Shown: piece after piece, positions 50,601 through 58,701 of the stretch | Position numbering within the stretch: position 1 is the first letter of the stretch | Layout of the letters: each line of letters opens with the position of its first letter | Assembly (NCBI GenBank): GCA_910587375.1 | Contig: CAJULR010000015.1 | Span: forward strand, 1-64,000 | Length of the DNA: 64,000 nt | Direction of reading: 5' to 3' | Source of the DNA: Candidatus Gastranaerophilales bacterium | GTDB lineage: Bacteria; Cyanobacteriota; Vampirovibrionia; Gastranaerophilales; Gastranaerophilaceae | The notes under the pieces: model-generated | What the model was told of the DNA's origin: nothing | The model's database searches: none | The model's input: only the letters and a program-made list of their open reading frames with translations | Program-made: the position numbers and the translations under genes

Positions 50601-51273
50601 TTTCATTGATATAGTTTGTATCTTCCTTTGTAGAAAGGCTATTCAACCTTGTTGAAAAAGCGTCAATCCTATCGCCCGCAGATGTTATAATTTGGGAATT
50701 TTTAATAATTTCATCAAGCTGATATCTTATTTGATTTAATTCTTCTTTTTGGCTGAAAGACTGTACCTGGGTTAAAAATTCAGCAAAATTTTTGTTCAAA
50801 GTGGCAGTAATGTTGTCAAAACCACGTGAAAACGCCGCAAATTCATTGCTTAACTTCACCATTTCTGCTGCGGTGCCTGAAGTTCTAAGAGCGTCAATAT
50901 TTTGCGCAAACTTCTGCATTTGAAGCTCTTGATTGTTCATTTTTGTGTATAGAGAATTCAGGTCGGTAGCAATTTTTGATATTTGCATATCAAATTTAGG
51001 GTTTGAAATTTGGGCGGTTGCGGTTTTAATTGTATCTTCAAAGCCAAAAAGCATTTCCTGGATGGAACCGTGCCTTTCTTCGGCCGTTTTCCTTATTTCG
51101 TTTGAAATAATTTGAAGCATTTTTTCACTTGAAAGGTTTGTTTGGTTTTCAAACCTTTGAAGCATAGTGTTAAAAGCGTTGTTAATTTCAGCAGGCGTTA
51201 AAGAAGGTTTGTTGTATAAGCCTCTTATAGCGTCTGTTAACTGCTCTACTCTAATCTCTAAATTATCCGCCAT
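47668..51273 (-). CDS. 1201-residue coiled-coil protein of unknown function
   Basis: The product has no signal peptide, membrane segment or catalytic motif. It is almost entirely helical, with heptad-like repeats of I/L/V, Asn, Glu and Lys throughout (for example SNEFAAFSRGFDNITATLNK and LNEMRYQ-type stretches, ENLKNVEFLIEDLKNAIQSN). The composition resembles cytoskeletal or methyl-accepting-chemotaxis-like coiled coils, with Lys/Asn/Glu richness and few prolines. It starts M-A-D-N-L-E-I-R-V-E-Q-L-T-D-A and ends K-N-I-E-R-I-I-S-Y-I-D-E. Candidate roles are a cytoplasmic filament, polar organiser or adhesion-like stalk; none can be shown. It stands alone between gpsA and the udg/prs/glmU group. 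Confidence 0.7.
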   Translation of the reverse strand: MADNLEIRVEQLTDAIRGLYNKPSLTPAEINNAFNTMLQRFENQTNLSSEKMLQIISNEIRKTAEERHGSIQEMLFGFEDTIKTATAQISNPKFDMQISKIATDLNSLYTKMNNQELQMQKFAQNIDALRTSGTAAEMVKLSNEFAAFSRGFDNITATLNKNFAEFLTQVQSFSQKEELNQIRYQLDEIIKNSQIITSAGDRIDAFSTRLNSLSTKEDTNYINEKVTILTSFLSDLKAYIEKNDLDNKEQFRLTITNIESKLNILNLGTLEEIRTDIKNLFTEVRDTATYSKDEIITKFADIVDIINKSYSEVGEKLNVETSNINNNLAQLAGEVQKVYTTVTDGITGRTEEIKMQLHNLNEDYQNLKNVIVNMSSNTNIDDVAKSIIKSNAETLELSHDFIQSQLGKIEDAIRTQEENEKQHLVNAVELLKTELSGLSERMASLEGSNSMKAFEEPLDKISRCVETLQSADSVKQLSNMMAGISSEVNSSIASLRENFEKAQDGTSIQVLQQLNASVPKIADKLEIFRNHVVSENSANITELKQHFAQVIDTITSKVEQITSKNFGGDSVKVDLQNMSNHIMETIENINYNIEKEFNDHKTNIDELLAKINDYEDKFKDKLNSMESTFETLTQEGTDRINDAISLNQLQTHETLSSMKSDILAGIMGINKNSKTNFELLDGKLERLIVNNAPKTAVASLNETNQQEILAEIENKVERCNLQQIHNGKELLNEIQNLNSELSFKLENISLNGNSEIPPSLIRGIDDKVQSLLESNVDKEEYTKQMKSHVDLRMKEVIQKIAKIVSVFKPDADKEEDAQNVAASVKLDQLLSQLEYLKDNIFAEIREGFDKLDKKEAIIEDISKNVGEALSNTVYIKNNSANEFRGVLDEKLENLKNVEFLIEDLKNAIQSNQVSTLERINSFNEDLVTTRMVVNERFEALNSLKDALKDMVGEEVRNNSEKILNGFKGSSDDYAQKFEVMINQASERIVSTIIDNFKDGLNAANSEEGQISKLSDNVSGRLDEIINRIEQKADNSYSMADLEADLAKMRLSLEKSHKNIGADFQNIGGWLKNTNARLENLSKVMDVLSRKIEHTEKLSLEGMTSKLVQSEKDYGAPQRVEEALAGVQKKYKIQEMRLEELDEKISLILQKQSEGFDVKSFIDLFYDNTSQTKSLASRVEGIESKLNSISKNIERIISYIDE

Positions 51274-51399
51274 CTTTTTTAAAACCTAAAATCCTATAAA
51301 ATCCCCTAATTTTAAACAACATTTTAATACAAAAGCATTCCGCATTTCCACCTTTGTATAGTTTTGTTTACAATCTTAAAGAATTTAAGATGGGAAACA

Positions 51400-51435
51400 A
51401 AAATCCTCTAAAACATTTAAGATTTAGAGGATTTT
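51400..51435 (-). terminator. terminator for the udg-prs-glmU group
   Basis: AAAATCCTCTAAA and TTTAGAGGATTTT form a 13-pair stem with an ACATTTAAGA loop. It lies 30 bases after the udg stop. Confidence 0.8.
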
Positions 51436-51465
51436 AAATTCTGTTATATACGCTTAACAAAAAGC

Positions 51466-52068
51466 CTAAGCTTCCGCATTATGTACAATAGTTTCCTGCA
51501 TTGATAATTGTTTTATCATCTTCAAATCTTTTAACATTAAATCTCTTGGAGAACCAGCTTCAAGAGAATGGTTTCTTAAAAGATACGAGGGATGGAAAAT
51601 CGGAATGAAAACAGTGCCTTTAGAGCCTTTAAAGATTTTGCCTCTGGCTTTTGTAATTGTGTAGCCTTTTATAAAGCTCTCCAAAGCCGTTGCCCCGCAA
51701 AGGATAATGATTTTGGGTTTAATTGTGTCCATCTGGAATTTTAAATATGGAGCACAAGCCTTTTTCTCATCAATTTCAGGCTTTCTGTTATTTGGCGGAC
51801 GGCATTTTAATGTATTACAAATGTAAACATCTTTTTGCCTTTCAATCCCGGCTTTTTTGAAAAATTCATCCAAAAGTTTGCCTGCACGGCCGACAAAAGG
51901 GACACCCAATCTATCTTCATCTGCGCCCGGGGCTTCGCCTATAAGCATAATTTTTGCCTCAGGATTACCGTCAGAAAATACAAGGTTTGTTCTTGTGGAG
52001 CACAAAGGACAGCCCTTGCAGCCTTGCAGTTTTTCTTTTAATTCATTTAATGATTCTTTTACACCCAT
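51466..52068 (-). CDS. family 4 uracil-DNA glycosylase
   Basis: Removes uracil from DNA. The 200-residue product has GEAPGADEDRLGVPFVGRAG (active-site G-E-A-P-G), NTLKCRPPNNRKP, and FHPSYLLRN (H-P-S), with four cysteines (GCKGCPLC region, C of LKCRPP and C of ACAPYL) for the 4Fe-4S cluster of this family. The start overlaps the prs stop (TAATG). The start site before ATG is weak, so coupling is likely. Confidence 0.95.
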   Translation of the reverse strand: MGVKESLNELKEKLQGCKGCPLCSTRTNLVFSDGNPEAKIMLIGEAPGADEDRLGVPFVGRAGKLLDEFFKKAGIERQKDVYICNTLKCRPPNNRKPEIDEKKACAPYLKFQMDTIKPKIIILCGATALESFIKGYTITKARGKIFKGSKGTVFIPIFHPSYLLRNHSLEAGSPRDLMLKDLKMIKQLSMQETIVHNAEA

Positions 52069-53084
52069 TAGCTTTGATATTCCTTTTCAAAACCAAACAG
52101 TGAACTTACGGACTGGTCATCGTGAATTCTTGAAATAGCTTCGCCCAACAAAGGTGCAACGGATAATTGCGTAATTTTTGTCGGGATAAATTCATTCTTG
52201 TCCAAAGGAATTGTGTTCGTAACAATAACTTCCTTAATTGGCGCTTCATCCAGCCTTTTTAGGGCAGGGCCTGAGAACACAGGGTGCACAGCACAAACAT
52301 AAACATCTTTTGCGCCCTCTCTTTTTAAGAGTTTTGCCGCTTCACAGATTGTTCCTGCCGTATCAATCATATCGTCAAACATCACGCAAACTTTGTCTTT
52401 AACATCACCTATAACATGGTCTGCAACGGCAACGTTGTGCTGTGTTCTTCTTTTATCAATAATTGCAAGAGGACATTCCATAGCCTTTGCAAAAGCTCTT
52501 GTTCTTTGAACTCCGCCTGTATCAGGAGAAACCGCCACAAGCTCATCTTTTGGAAGATTTAATTTCTTCATATAGTTTACAATAATAGGCGTTGCGTAAA
52601 TGTGGTCAACAAGAATGTTGAAAAAGCCTTGAATTTGGCCTGTGTGAAGGTCCATAGCAAGAACCCTGTCTGCACCTGCGGTTGTCAAAAGGTCTGCAAC
52701 CAATTTGGCCGTAATTGCTTCCCTTCCTGAGGTTTTTCTATCTTGTCTTGCATAGCCGTAATAAGGAATAACGGCTGTAATAGTTTTCGCAGAAGCCCTT
52801 TTAAACGCGTCAATTATGATTAAAAGCTCCATTAAATTTTCGTTAACAGGATTGCACAATGGCTGAACCACAAAAACATCATCACCCCTTATTGAATCCT
52901 GAATTTGAACATAAATTTCTCCGTCAGAGAAATTTTTTATTATCATAGGCCCAACTGTCGTCCCCAAATAATCGGCAATTTCTTGTGCCAAAACTGAATT
53001 CGAACGTCCGCAAAAGAGTTTGATTTCATGTGTGGGGAGCACATTTTTCTCTCTTGCAGGCATAGTTTCAAGCCCTAATTTCAT
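52068..53084 (-). CDS. prs: ribose-phosphate pyrophosphokinase (PRPP synthase)
   Basis: Makes PRPP from ribose-5-phosphate and ATP for nucleotide, histidine and tryptophan synthesis. The 338-residue product has KLFCGRSNSVLAQEIADYLG, YGYARQDRK, DLHTGQIQGFFNI, DKRRTQHNVAVADHVIG and VMFDDMIDTAGTI, the PRPP loop. It is a class I bacterial type. It lies between glmU and udg on one transcript, a common glmU-prs pairing. Confidence 0.97.
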   Translation of the reverse strand: MKLGLETMPAREKNVLPTHEIKLFCGRSNSVLAQEIADYLGTTVGPMIIKNFSDGEIYVQIQDSIRGDDVFVVQPLCNPVNENLMELLIIIDAFKRASAKTITAVIPYYGYARQDRKTSGREAITAKLVADLLTTAGADRVLAMDLHTGQIQGFFNILVDHIYATPIIVNYMKKLNLPKDELVAVSPDTGGVQRTRAFAKAMECPLAIIDKRRTQHNVAVADHVIGDVKDKVCVMFDDMIDTAGTICEAAKLLKREGAKDVYVCAVHPVFSGPALKRLDEAPIKEVIVTNTIPLDKNEFIPTKITQLSVAPLLGEAISRIHDDQSVSSLFGFEKEYQS

Positions 53085-53097
53085 TTCAATCTCCTTT

Positions 53098-54372
53098 TTA
53101 TTTAACGTAGTTTTTTATCTCTTTTTGGGGACTTCTTGTCAAACCTAATGCATTTGCCCCTACATCTTTTGTAATGACACTGCCTGCAGCAATAAACGCC
53201 TTTTTGCCAAGTTCCACAGGCGCCACAAGCACCGTGTTTGAACCAATTGAAGCACCGTCATTTATAATGGTTTCTTTCTTTTCCTTTGTGATTGAATTAT
53301 AGTTTGCAGTAATCGTGCCTGCGCCTATGTTTACGTTTGAGCCCACTTTTGAATCTCCGACATAGCTTAAGTGGGAGATATTTGTGTGAGATTTTACGTA
53401 AGTTTTTTTAAGCTCTACAAAATTTCCAATTTTTACAAAATCTTCTATTGTGCAGTTTCCTCTTAAATGTGCAAAAGGCCCGATTTTACAGTTCTTACCG
53501 ATTGTGTTTTTGCCGTTTATAAAGGTGTTCGGAAAAATAATCGTGTCCGCACCAATAACAGTTTCCGGGGAAATCTGCGTGTTTTCGGGAGAAACAATCG
53601 TTACCCCATCTTCCATTAATTTATCCAAATGCCTCAAATTCATTATCCTGAAGGCGTCTGCAAGCTGTGCTCTTGAATTTATCCCCAAAGATTCATCGGG
53701 GTTTTCAAGAACATACCCTGAAACTTTGAGTCCTTCCGTGTTTCCCCATTTAATAATGTCGGTTAAATAGTATTCGTTTTGGGCATTGTTATTCTTGAGA
53801 TTACTGAAAAAGCCTTGTGCCCTTTGCCAGTTTATACAATACATGCCGGCGTTTATTTCGCTTATTGCTTTTTGGGCCTCTGTACAATCTTTTTGTTCAA
53901 CAATTTCTGAAACATTATTTCTACTGTCGCGAACAATTCTTCCATACCCTGAAGGATTGCCTAAAATTGCAGTCATAACCGTAATGTCAGAGCTATTTTC
54001 ATTGTGGAAGTTTATAAATTTTTCAAGACTTTCTTTTGTGATTAAAGGCGTATCGCCACACAAAACCAAAACACAGCCGTCAAAATCTTTTAAAGATTCT
54101 TTTGCCATACTAACCGCATGGCCTGTTCCAAGCTGCTCTTTTTGCTCTACACAAACAGATTTCGGGTGATTTTTTGAAACAAACCCGGAAACTTCTTCGC
54201 CCTTATGACCCACAACAACAATATTTTCTAAAGAGCCTGCGTTTTCACACGCACTTAATACCCAACTTACTAAGGGTTTGTTGAAAATTTCATGCAAAAC
54301 CTTAGGTTTTTCGGATTTCATTCTTGTGCCCTTCCCGGCCGCAAGAACCACTGCTTTCACACGCTTGCTCAT
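53098..54372 (-). CDS. glmU: bifunctional GlmU (N-acetylglucosamine-1-phosphate uridyltransferase / glucosamine-1-phosphate acetyltransferase)
   Basis: Start at the ATG with complement 54370-54372 (AAGG six bases upstream) gives 424 residues; a 440-residue frame adds a basic, site-less N-terminus. The uridyltransferase half has VVLAAGKGTRMKSEKPKVLH, GDTPLITKES and ITVMTAILGNPSGYGRIV; the C-terminal half is a left-handed beta-helix of hexapeptides (IGKNCKIGPF, VGSNVNIGAGTITAN, IIN-DGASIGSNTVLVAPV). It makes UDP-N-acetylglucosamine for peptidoglycan and LPS. Slightly shorter than the E. coli enzyme (456). Confidence 0.96.
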   Translation of the reverse strand: MSKRVKAVVLAAGKGTRMKSEKPKVLHEIFNKPLVSWVLSACENAGSLENIVVVGHKGEEVSGFVSKNHPKSVCVEQKEQLGTGHAVSMAKESLKDFDGCVLVLCGDTPLITKESLEKFINFHNENSSDITVMTAILGNPSGYGRIVRDSRNNVSEIVEQKDCTEAQKAISEINAGMYCINWQRAQGFFSNLKNNNAQNEYYLTDIIKWGNTEGLKVSGYVLENPDESLGINSRAQLADAFRIMNLRHLDKLMEDGVTIVSPENTQISPETVIGADTIIFPNTFINGKNTIGKNCKIGPFAHLRGNCTIEDFVKIGNFVELKKTYVKSHTNISHLSYVGDSKVGSNVNIGAGTITANYNSITKEKKETIINDGASIGSNTVLVAPVELGKKAFIAAGSVITKDVGANALGLTRSPQKEIKNYVK

Positions 54373-54457
54373 TAAATGCCTTAGAAAATCTTTTTGCACA
54401 CATTTTCTCATGAATATCAAGCAAATAAAAGGGATAAATGAAAGTTATGAACAAATT

Positions 54458-54485
54458 TTTACAAAAGGGGAAAATATTATATAAT
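54458..54485 (+). promoter_or_regulatory. strong promoter for the peptide and ilvD
   Basis: TTTACA, 16 bases, TATAAT. Transcription would begin near 54492, leaving a 110-base leader before the hydrophobic peptide ORF and 270 bases before ilvD. Confidence 0.7.
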
Positions 54486-54602
54486 AAACTAATCGTACAA
54501 TTAAAATTAAATTAAAATATTAAGGGCAGGCCCTGGGTTAACCTTGCTTCTGTTGGACAACATTTTTAATGGTGACATCAATAGAAAGGAGGTGAGCTGA
54601 AG

Positions 54603-54677
54603 ATGGATTTTCACATAAGTGAAAAAGCACTAGTTATCATTTTGCTGATAATACTAGCGCTTTCACTAATCCATTAA
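54603..54677 (+). CDS. 24-residue Ile/Leu/Val-rich peptide upstream of ilvD
   Basis: ATG 54603 follows GAAAGGAGG after a 12-base gap. The peptide begins M-D-F-H-I-S-E-K-A-L-V, continues with Ile, Leu and Ala, and ends S-L-I-H. It has 5 Ile, 6 Leu and 1 Val beyond position 9. Its own coding sequence holds an imperfect inverted repeat (GAAAAAGCACTAGTTATCA with TGATAATACTAGCGCTTTC). Two readings fit: a leader peptide sensing branched-chain amino acids ahead of ilvD, or a type I toxin peptide like the one at 37454. The terminator-like hairpin after it lacks a T-run. Confidence 0.55.
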   Translation: MDFHISEKALVIILLIILALSLIH

Positions 54678-54688
54678 GGGCTTTTAAA

Positions 54689-54708
54689 GAGCGGACTGCA
54701 ATCCGCTC
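54689..54708 (+). promoter_or_regulatory. hairpin between the peptide and ilvD
   Basis: GAGCGGA pairs with TCCGCTC around a six-base loop; GGGC (54678-54681) with GCCC (54709-54712) extends it. No T-run follows, so an attenuator or processing hairpin is more likely than a full terminator. Confidence 0.55.
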
Positions 54709-54721
54709 GCCCGATATTTAT

Positions 54722-54749
54722 ATTATAAACTATTTAATTACAATTTCAA
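54722..54749 (-). promoter_or_regulatory. reverse-strand promoter facing the hydrophobic peptide ORF
   Basis: On the minus strand: TTGAAA, 16 bases, TATAAT, the same spacing and boxes as at 37587-37614. It would produce RNA antisense to the peptide ORF; AGGGCCTGCCCT followed by a T-rich run near 54520 could end it. Confidence 0.5.
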
Positions 54750-54759
54750 GGAGAATAAA

Positions 54760-56418
54760 ATGAAAAGTAACGCAATTAAAGAAGGAATAGCAAAAGCCCC
54801 GCACAGAGCGCTTTTATACGCAGGAGGCCTTTCGGATAAAAACATTAAACGTCCGTTTATAGGAATAGCAAGCTCTTTTTCAGACCTTGTCCCCGGGCAT
54901 ATGGGAATGAGAGATTTAGAAAGACAAATTGAAAAAGGCATTCACAGTAATGGCGGACAAGCCTTCATCTTTGGAACTCCCGCCGTATGTGACGGCATTG
55001 CAATGGGCCATTCCGGGATGAGATATTCTCTTCCTTCCAGAGATTTAATTGCAGATTGCGTTGAAACCGTTGCAGGCGCACACCAGCTGGATGGACTTGT
55101 ACTCCTTACAAACTGCGACAAAATCACCCCAGGTATGCTTATTGCAGCATTAAGATTGAACATTCCGACAGTTGTTGTAACCGCAGGCCCTTCTTTAGAG
55201 GGACACTGCAAAGGTGAAACTTTAACATTCATCAGAGGCTCATCCGAAGCCGTAGGCCGCTTTAGAGCAGGAGAAATCACAGAAGAAAAGCTCCATGAGA
55301 TGGAACATTACGCATGCCCCACAGCTGGCGCATGCCAAGGCCTTTATACGGCAAATACCCTTGCCTGCCTAACTGAAGTTATGGGCATGAGCATTACAGG
55401 GTGTGCTTCAGCTGCTGCCGTTTCTTCTAAAAAACGAAGAATAGCCTTTGATTCAGGCTTCTTAGCGGTCGATTTAGTTCGAAATGACATAAAACCAAGA
55501 GATATCGTGACAAAAGATTCTATGAGAAACGCAATTGTTGCAGACCTTGCCCTTGGCGGAAGTACAAATTCAATTCTTCACCTTCTTGCAATTGCAAACA
55601 CCGCAGGAATAGATTTAACTCTTGATGATTTTGAAGAATTAAGCTTTAAAATCCCTCAAATTATAAAACTAGACCCTTCTGCCCTTCCAACCATGACAGA
55701 TTTTGACAATGCAGGCGGAATCCCCGGAACAATTAAAACCCTTTGGGGAAAAACACCTGAACTTAAAAACGTTAAAAACATTGAAGGAAAAACGATTGAA
55801 GAAAGGGCAAACGAAGCCTGGGTGGACAATTCTGTTATTCATCCGTTTGATAATCCAATAACTAAAAACCCGGGCCTTGCAATTTTACACGGAAATTTGG
55901 CAGAACAAGGCGCTGTAGTTAAAATTTCAGGCGTTGCAGAAGAATGTTTTGAATTCGAAGGGGTTGCAAAATGTTACGACAAAGAAGAAGACGCTATGAA
56001 AGGCATTGAAGACGATGATGTAAAAGCGGGCGATGTTGTTGTAATAAGATATGAAGGCCCGAAAGGCGGCCCCGGCATGAGAGAAATGCTTGCGCCCACA
56101 TCTCTTTTGGTTGGAAAAGGCCTTGGCAAAAAATGCGCCCTTATAACGGACGGCAGATTTTCAGGCGGAACCCGCGGCCTCTGCATAGGCCACATTTGCC
56201 CCGAAGCCACAGAAGGCGGCATTATTGGCTTAATAAAAGATGGAGATAAAATTAAAATCGATATAAACAAAAGAACAATCGACCTTCTTGTTTCAGAAGA
56301 AGAATTAAACGAAAGAAGAAAAAACTTTACTCCAAAACACAAAGAAATCGAAAAAGGATTTCTTTCAAAATATGCAAAAACCGTTTCAGGGGCAAACCTT
56401 GGCGCTGTTTGCGAATAA
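54760..56418 (+). CDS. ilvD: dihydroxy-acid dehydratase
   Basis: Iron-sulfur enzyme making the 2-oxo acids of valine and isoleucine. The 552-residue product has GDLVPGHM-like opening segments, TNCDKITPGML (cluster Cys), CPTAGACQGLYTANTLACL (second Cys), DGRFSGGTRGL and HICPEATEGG. AAGGAG precedes the ATG. No other ilv genes are in the window. A strong promoter and a peptide/hairpin leader lie upstream, hinting at amino-acid-linked control. Confidence 0.96.
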   Translation: MKSNAIKEGIAKAPHRALLYAGGLSDKNIKRPFIGIASSFSDLVPGHMGMRDLERQIEKGIHSNGGQAFIFGTPAVCDGIAMGHSGMRYSLPSRDLIADCVETVAGAHQLDGLVLLTNCDKITPGMLIAALRLNIPTVVVTAGPSLEGHCKGETLTFIRGSSEAVGRFRAGEITEEKLHEMEHYACPTAGACQGLYTANTLACLTEVMGMSITGCASAAAVSSKKRRIAFDSGFLAVDLVRNDIKPRDIVTKDSMRNAIVADLALGGSTNSILHLLAIANTAGIDLTLDDFEELSFKIPQIIKLDPSALPTMTDFDNAGGIPGTIKTLWGKTPELKNVKNIEGKTIEERANEAWVDNSVIHPFDNPITKNPGLAILHGNLAEQGAVVKISGVAEECFEFEGVAKCYDKEEDAMKGIEDDDVKAGDVVVIRYEGPKGGPGMREMLAPTSLLVGKGLGKKCALITDGRFSGGTRGLCIGHICPEATEGGIIGLIKDGDKIKIDINKRTIDLLVSEEELNERRKNFTPKHKEIEKGFLSKYAKTVSGANLGAVCE

Positions 56419-56441
56419 AAATATATTATAAATAAAATAAT

Positions 56442-56484
56442 AGCCCTTTTGGAAAATTAAACGTTTTTCCTTAAGGGCTTTTAA
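56442..56484 (+). terminator. terminator after ilvD
   Basis: AGCCCTT with AAGGGCT, plus inner GGAAAA/TTTTTCC, followed by TTTT. Confidence 0.8.
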
Positions 56485-56567
56485 AACAAAAAGGTAAAAT
56501 TTTTTATTTACGTGTTTTATATGGACAAAATCACAAGCAAAATAAGCCCGAATTTATTTGAAAGGAT

Positions 56568-57731
56568 ATGATTTTGTTAACCCTAAACACAAGGATGGCG
56601 CCAATTTTTGGCACAAAATTTAAACCGTCTGTTCAACAAAGAAATAATTTTTATAATAACTCTCAAATTTCACAACCAAGTCTTTCCGGCATGCCTTCTG
56701 AAGACACTTTTATTAGACAAAATAATGTTTCATTCAAAGGCTCTATCCATACCCCCTTGGTTGGAAGACCCGATAACGAAATATATATGAAAGAACTTGA
56801 AATGGCTATTGGGGCCAAGTTTGATGAAGTTTGGGACTGGGCAAAAAATAATGAAAAATATAAGCCCTATTTTGAAAAACTGAACATCGAAAAACCAAAA
56901 GTTACGCTGGTTCAAGGCGGAAAGCCAATGTCTGCAGGCCGCGATACGGAAAAAATTGCAGACTATAACTGGATTGGAAACATGATAAGCCTGAATTTAA
57001 GCTTCCTTCCAAACCTTGTGGCCGTGTCAGGAGGGGAACTTAATTTTATGGCCCAAAACGTAAGTTACTACCCGCTTGTGGCACATGACCCAACCGTAAA
57101 TGATATTTATAACTATTTGGAAATGGGACACAAAGATGTTCGCGCCGCGCTTGAAAACAGCGAAAAATGGAAAAATGAAAGATATTACTATAAATTAACC
57201 CCGGAAGAAACCATGGAACTTGCAGGCGGCTATTTTGCGCATGAAATAGACCATTTAATAATGACACACATATTGTTTAACACAGAAGGGCTTAGCACAA
57301 ACCCGAACCCTGCAAGAAAAACCGGCAACCACGCTTTCCAACCTTATTTTGAACAATTGAAAAAAATAGGCTATTTCCCCGACAACGTAAGCAGAAGATG
57401 GGAAGATTCTTATGCATATAATTACCGTGCAAAAGAACCCGGAAGGTCTGTCTATAGCGCAGAAGACAAATGGGAACTTGACGCACACAAAGGATTTAAA
57501 AGAAGAATAAAACTAAAAGATGTTCTGCCATTAATGTTTACAAACCCCAAAAAGCATATGAGAAATTATCTTGATTTAAGCGGACAGTGTGCTGCTCTTG
57601 AATACGTAGAAAGCCACAGACCGAAAAAATTTGGGGATGAAAAAACTGATGATATGATGGATATTTTATACGAACATACAAAAGCAATACTTGAAGAAGA
57701 TATACAAGACAGAAAAGAACGTGTTAAATAA
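56568..57731 (+). CDS. hypothetical protein with an HExxH metalloprotease-like motif
   Basis: The 387-residue product carries GYFAHEIDHLIMTHIL, an H-E-I-D-H zinc-binding motif (His225, Glu226, His229) followed by another His within the helix. The third zinc ligand might be the Glu in ALEYVESH near 350. The N-terminus has an asparagine-rich stretch and N-N-V-S-F-K-G-S, a short element of the kind also seen in other orphan proteins here. No signal peptide or membrane segment. A secreted or cytoplasmic zinc peptidase is inferred from the motif; I know no matching family. AAAGGAT abuts ATG 56568; TTG 56574 or ATG 56595 could be the true start. Confidence 0.6.
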   Translation: MILLTLNTRMAPIFGTKFKPSVQQRNNFYNNSQISQPSLSGMPSEDTFIRQNNVSFKGSIHTPLVGRPDNEIYMKELEMAIGAKFDEVWDWAKNNEKYKPYFEKLNIEKPKVTLVQGGKPMSAGRDTEKIADYNWIGNMISLNLSFLPNLVAVSGGELNFMAQNVSYYPLVAHDPTVNDIYNYLEMGHKDVRAALENSEKWKNERYYYKLTPEETMELAGGYFAHEIDHLIMTHILFNTEGLSTNPNPARKTGNHAFQPYFEQLKKIGYFPDNVSRRWEDSYAYNYRAKEPGRSVYSAEDKWELDAHKGFKRRIKLKDVLPLMFTNPKKHMRNYLDLSGQCAALEYVESHRPKKFGDEKTDDMMDILYEHTKAILEEDIQDRKERVK

Positions 57732-57736
57732 AAAAT

Positions 57737-57766
57737 AAAGGACCTTCATTTCAAAGGTCCTTTTTA
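57737..57766. terminator. bidirectional terminator between convergent genes
   Basis: AAAGGACCTT and AAGGTCCTTT form a 10-pair stem with a short loop and T-run; it serves the HExxH gene and, on the other strand, fabI. Confidence 0.85.
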
Positions 57767-57787
57767 AATTCTTCTAAATTTTGAAGC

Positions 57788-58591
57788 TTACAGCTGAATT
57801 TGAGCCATTTCTTCAATTGAAGCAAATACGCTGCTTGCGCCGCAATCCACAAATTGAACCTGACCTGTTACACCGGAAGAAAGGCCTGAAGCCAAATATA
57901 AACCTGCTTTGCCTACATCTTCCAAAGAAGGAGTTCTTTTTAGAGGTGCTTTTAAAATATTTGCTTTCAACATTCTGTCAAAACCTGAAATACCTTTTGC
58001 TGCAAGAGTTTTAACAGGCCCTGCAGAAAGACAGTTACATCTGATATTGTATTTACCAAGGTCATAAGAAATAAATCTCATTGAAGATTCAAGCGCGGCC
58101 TTTGCAACGCCCATAATGTTATAGTTTGCAACAACTTTTGTAGCGCCAAGATAAGAAAGTGCTAAAATTGAACCACCGCCAGTAGCTTCCATTTGCGGTT
58201 TCGCATATTTTGAAATTGTAAGCAAAGAGTATGCGCTTACATGCATTGCAAGGTCCCAACCTTCTTTGGATGTTGTGTAAAATTCACCCATAAGGTCATC
58301 TTTATTTGCAAAAGCAACCGCATGCACTACAAAATCAAGTGAATCGTAGTGTTTAGCGTATTCTTCAAAAGTCTTTTTAACATCTTCATCTTTTGTAACG
58401 TCACATTCAACGCACATTTTAGCGTTCATCTCGTCTGCAATGGGTTTTACCCTTTTTTCCATAACCTCATTTGCATAAGTAAAAGCGATTTCGCCGCCTT
58501 CTTTATAAATTTGTTCTGCTATGGCATTTGCTATCCCGTGTTTATTTGAAACACCAAATATAATGCCTTTTTTGCCTTCCATAATACCCAT
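57788..58591 (-). CDS. fabI: enoyl-[acyl-carrier-protein] reductase
   Basis: Last reduction step of fatty-acid elongation, using NADH. Start at the ATG with complement 58589-58591, eight bases after AAAGGAG; the longer frame to 58627 is not needed. The ~267-residue SDR-fold protein has GVSNKHGIANAIAEQ, MHVSAYSLLTISKYA, SYLGATKVVANYNIMGVAKAA (Y-x6-K active site) and RTPSLEDVGKAGLYL. Divergent from the toxin-antitoxin pair. The classic triclosan target. Confidence 0.95.
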   Translation of the reverse strand: MGIMEGKKGIIFGVSNKHGIANAIAEQIYKEGGEIAFTYANEVMEKRVKPIADEMNAKMCVECDVTKDEDVKKTFEEYAKHYDSLDFVVHAVAFANKDDLMGEFYTTSKEGWDLAMHVSAYSLLTISKYAKPQMEATGGGSILALSYLGATKVVANYNIMGVAKAALESSMRFISYDLGKYNIRCNCLSAGPVKTLAAKGISGFDRMLKANILKAPLKRTPSLEDVGKAGLYLASGLSSGVTGQVQFVDCGASSVFASIEEMAQIQL

Positions 58592-58664
58592 AAGTTTAGC
58601 TCCTTTATTTTTCGGTTGAATTTTCACTTTATATTACAATAAACACCCAAAAAATTCAAAAAGC

Positions 58665-58693
58665 TTGCAAAGGTGTAGGTAATTTGCTACACT
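58665..58693 (+). promoter_or_regulatory. promoter for the toxin-antitoxin pair
   Basis: TTGCAA, 17 bases, TACACT with TG one base before the -10. The ATG at 58702 lies eight bases later, so the toxin message is nearly leaderless. Confidence 0.65.
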
Positions 58694-58701
58694 ATAGAAA
58701 G

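Noticed and set aside
54603..54677. Calling the peptide before ilvD a proven attenuator
   Set aside because: The hairpin after it lacks a T-run and no competing antiterminator was found; it remains a hypothesis, and is listed as one.
58684..58701. TTG-started extension of the HigB-like toxin
   Set aside because: It overlaps the promoter -10 and gives residues not typical of the family.
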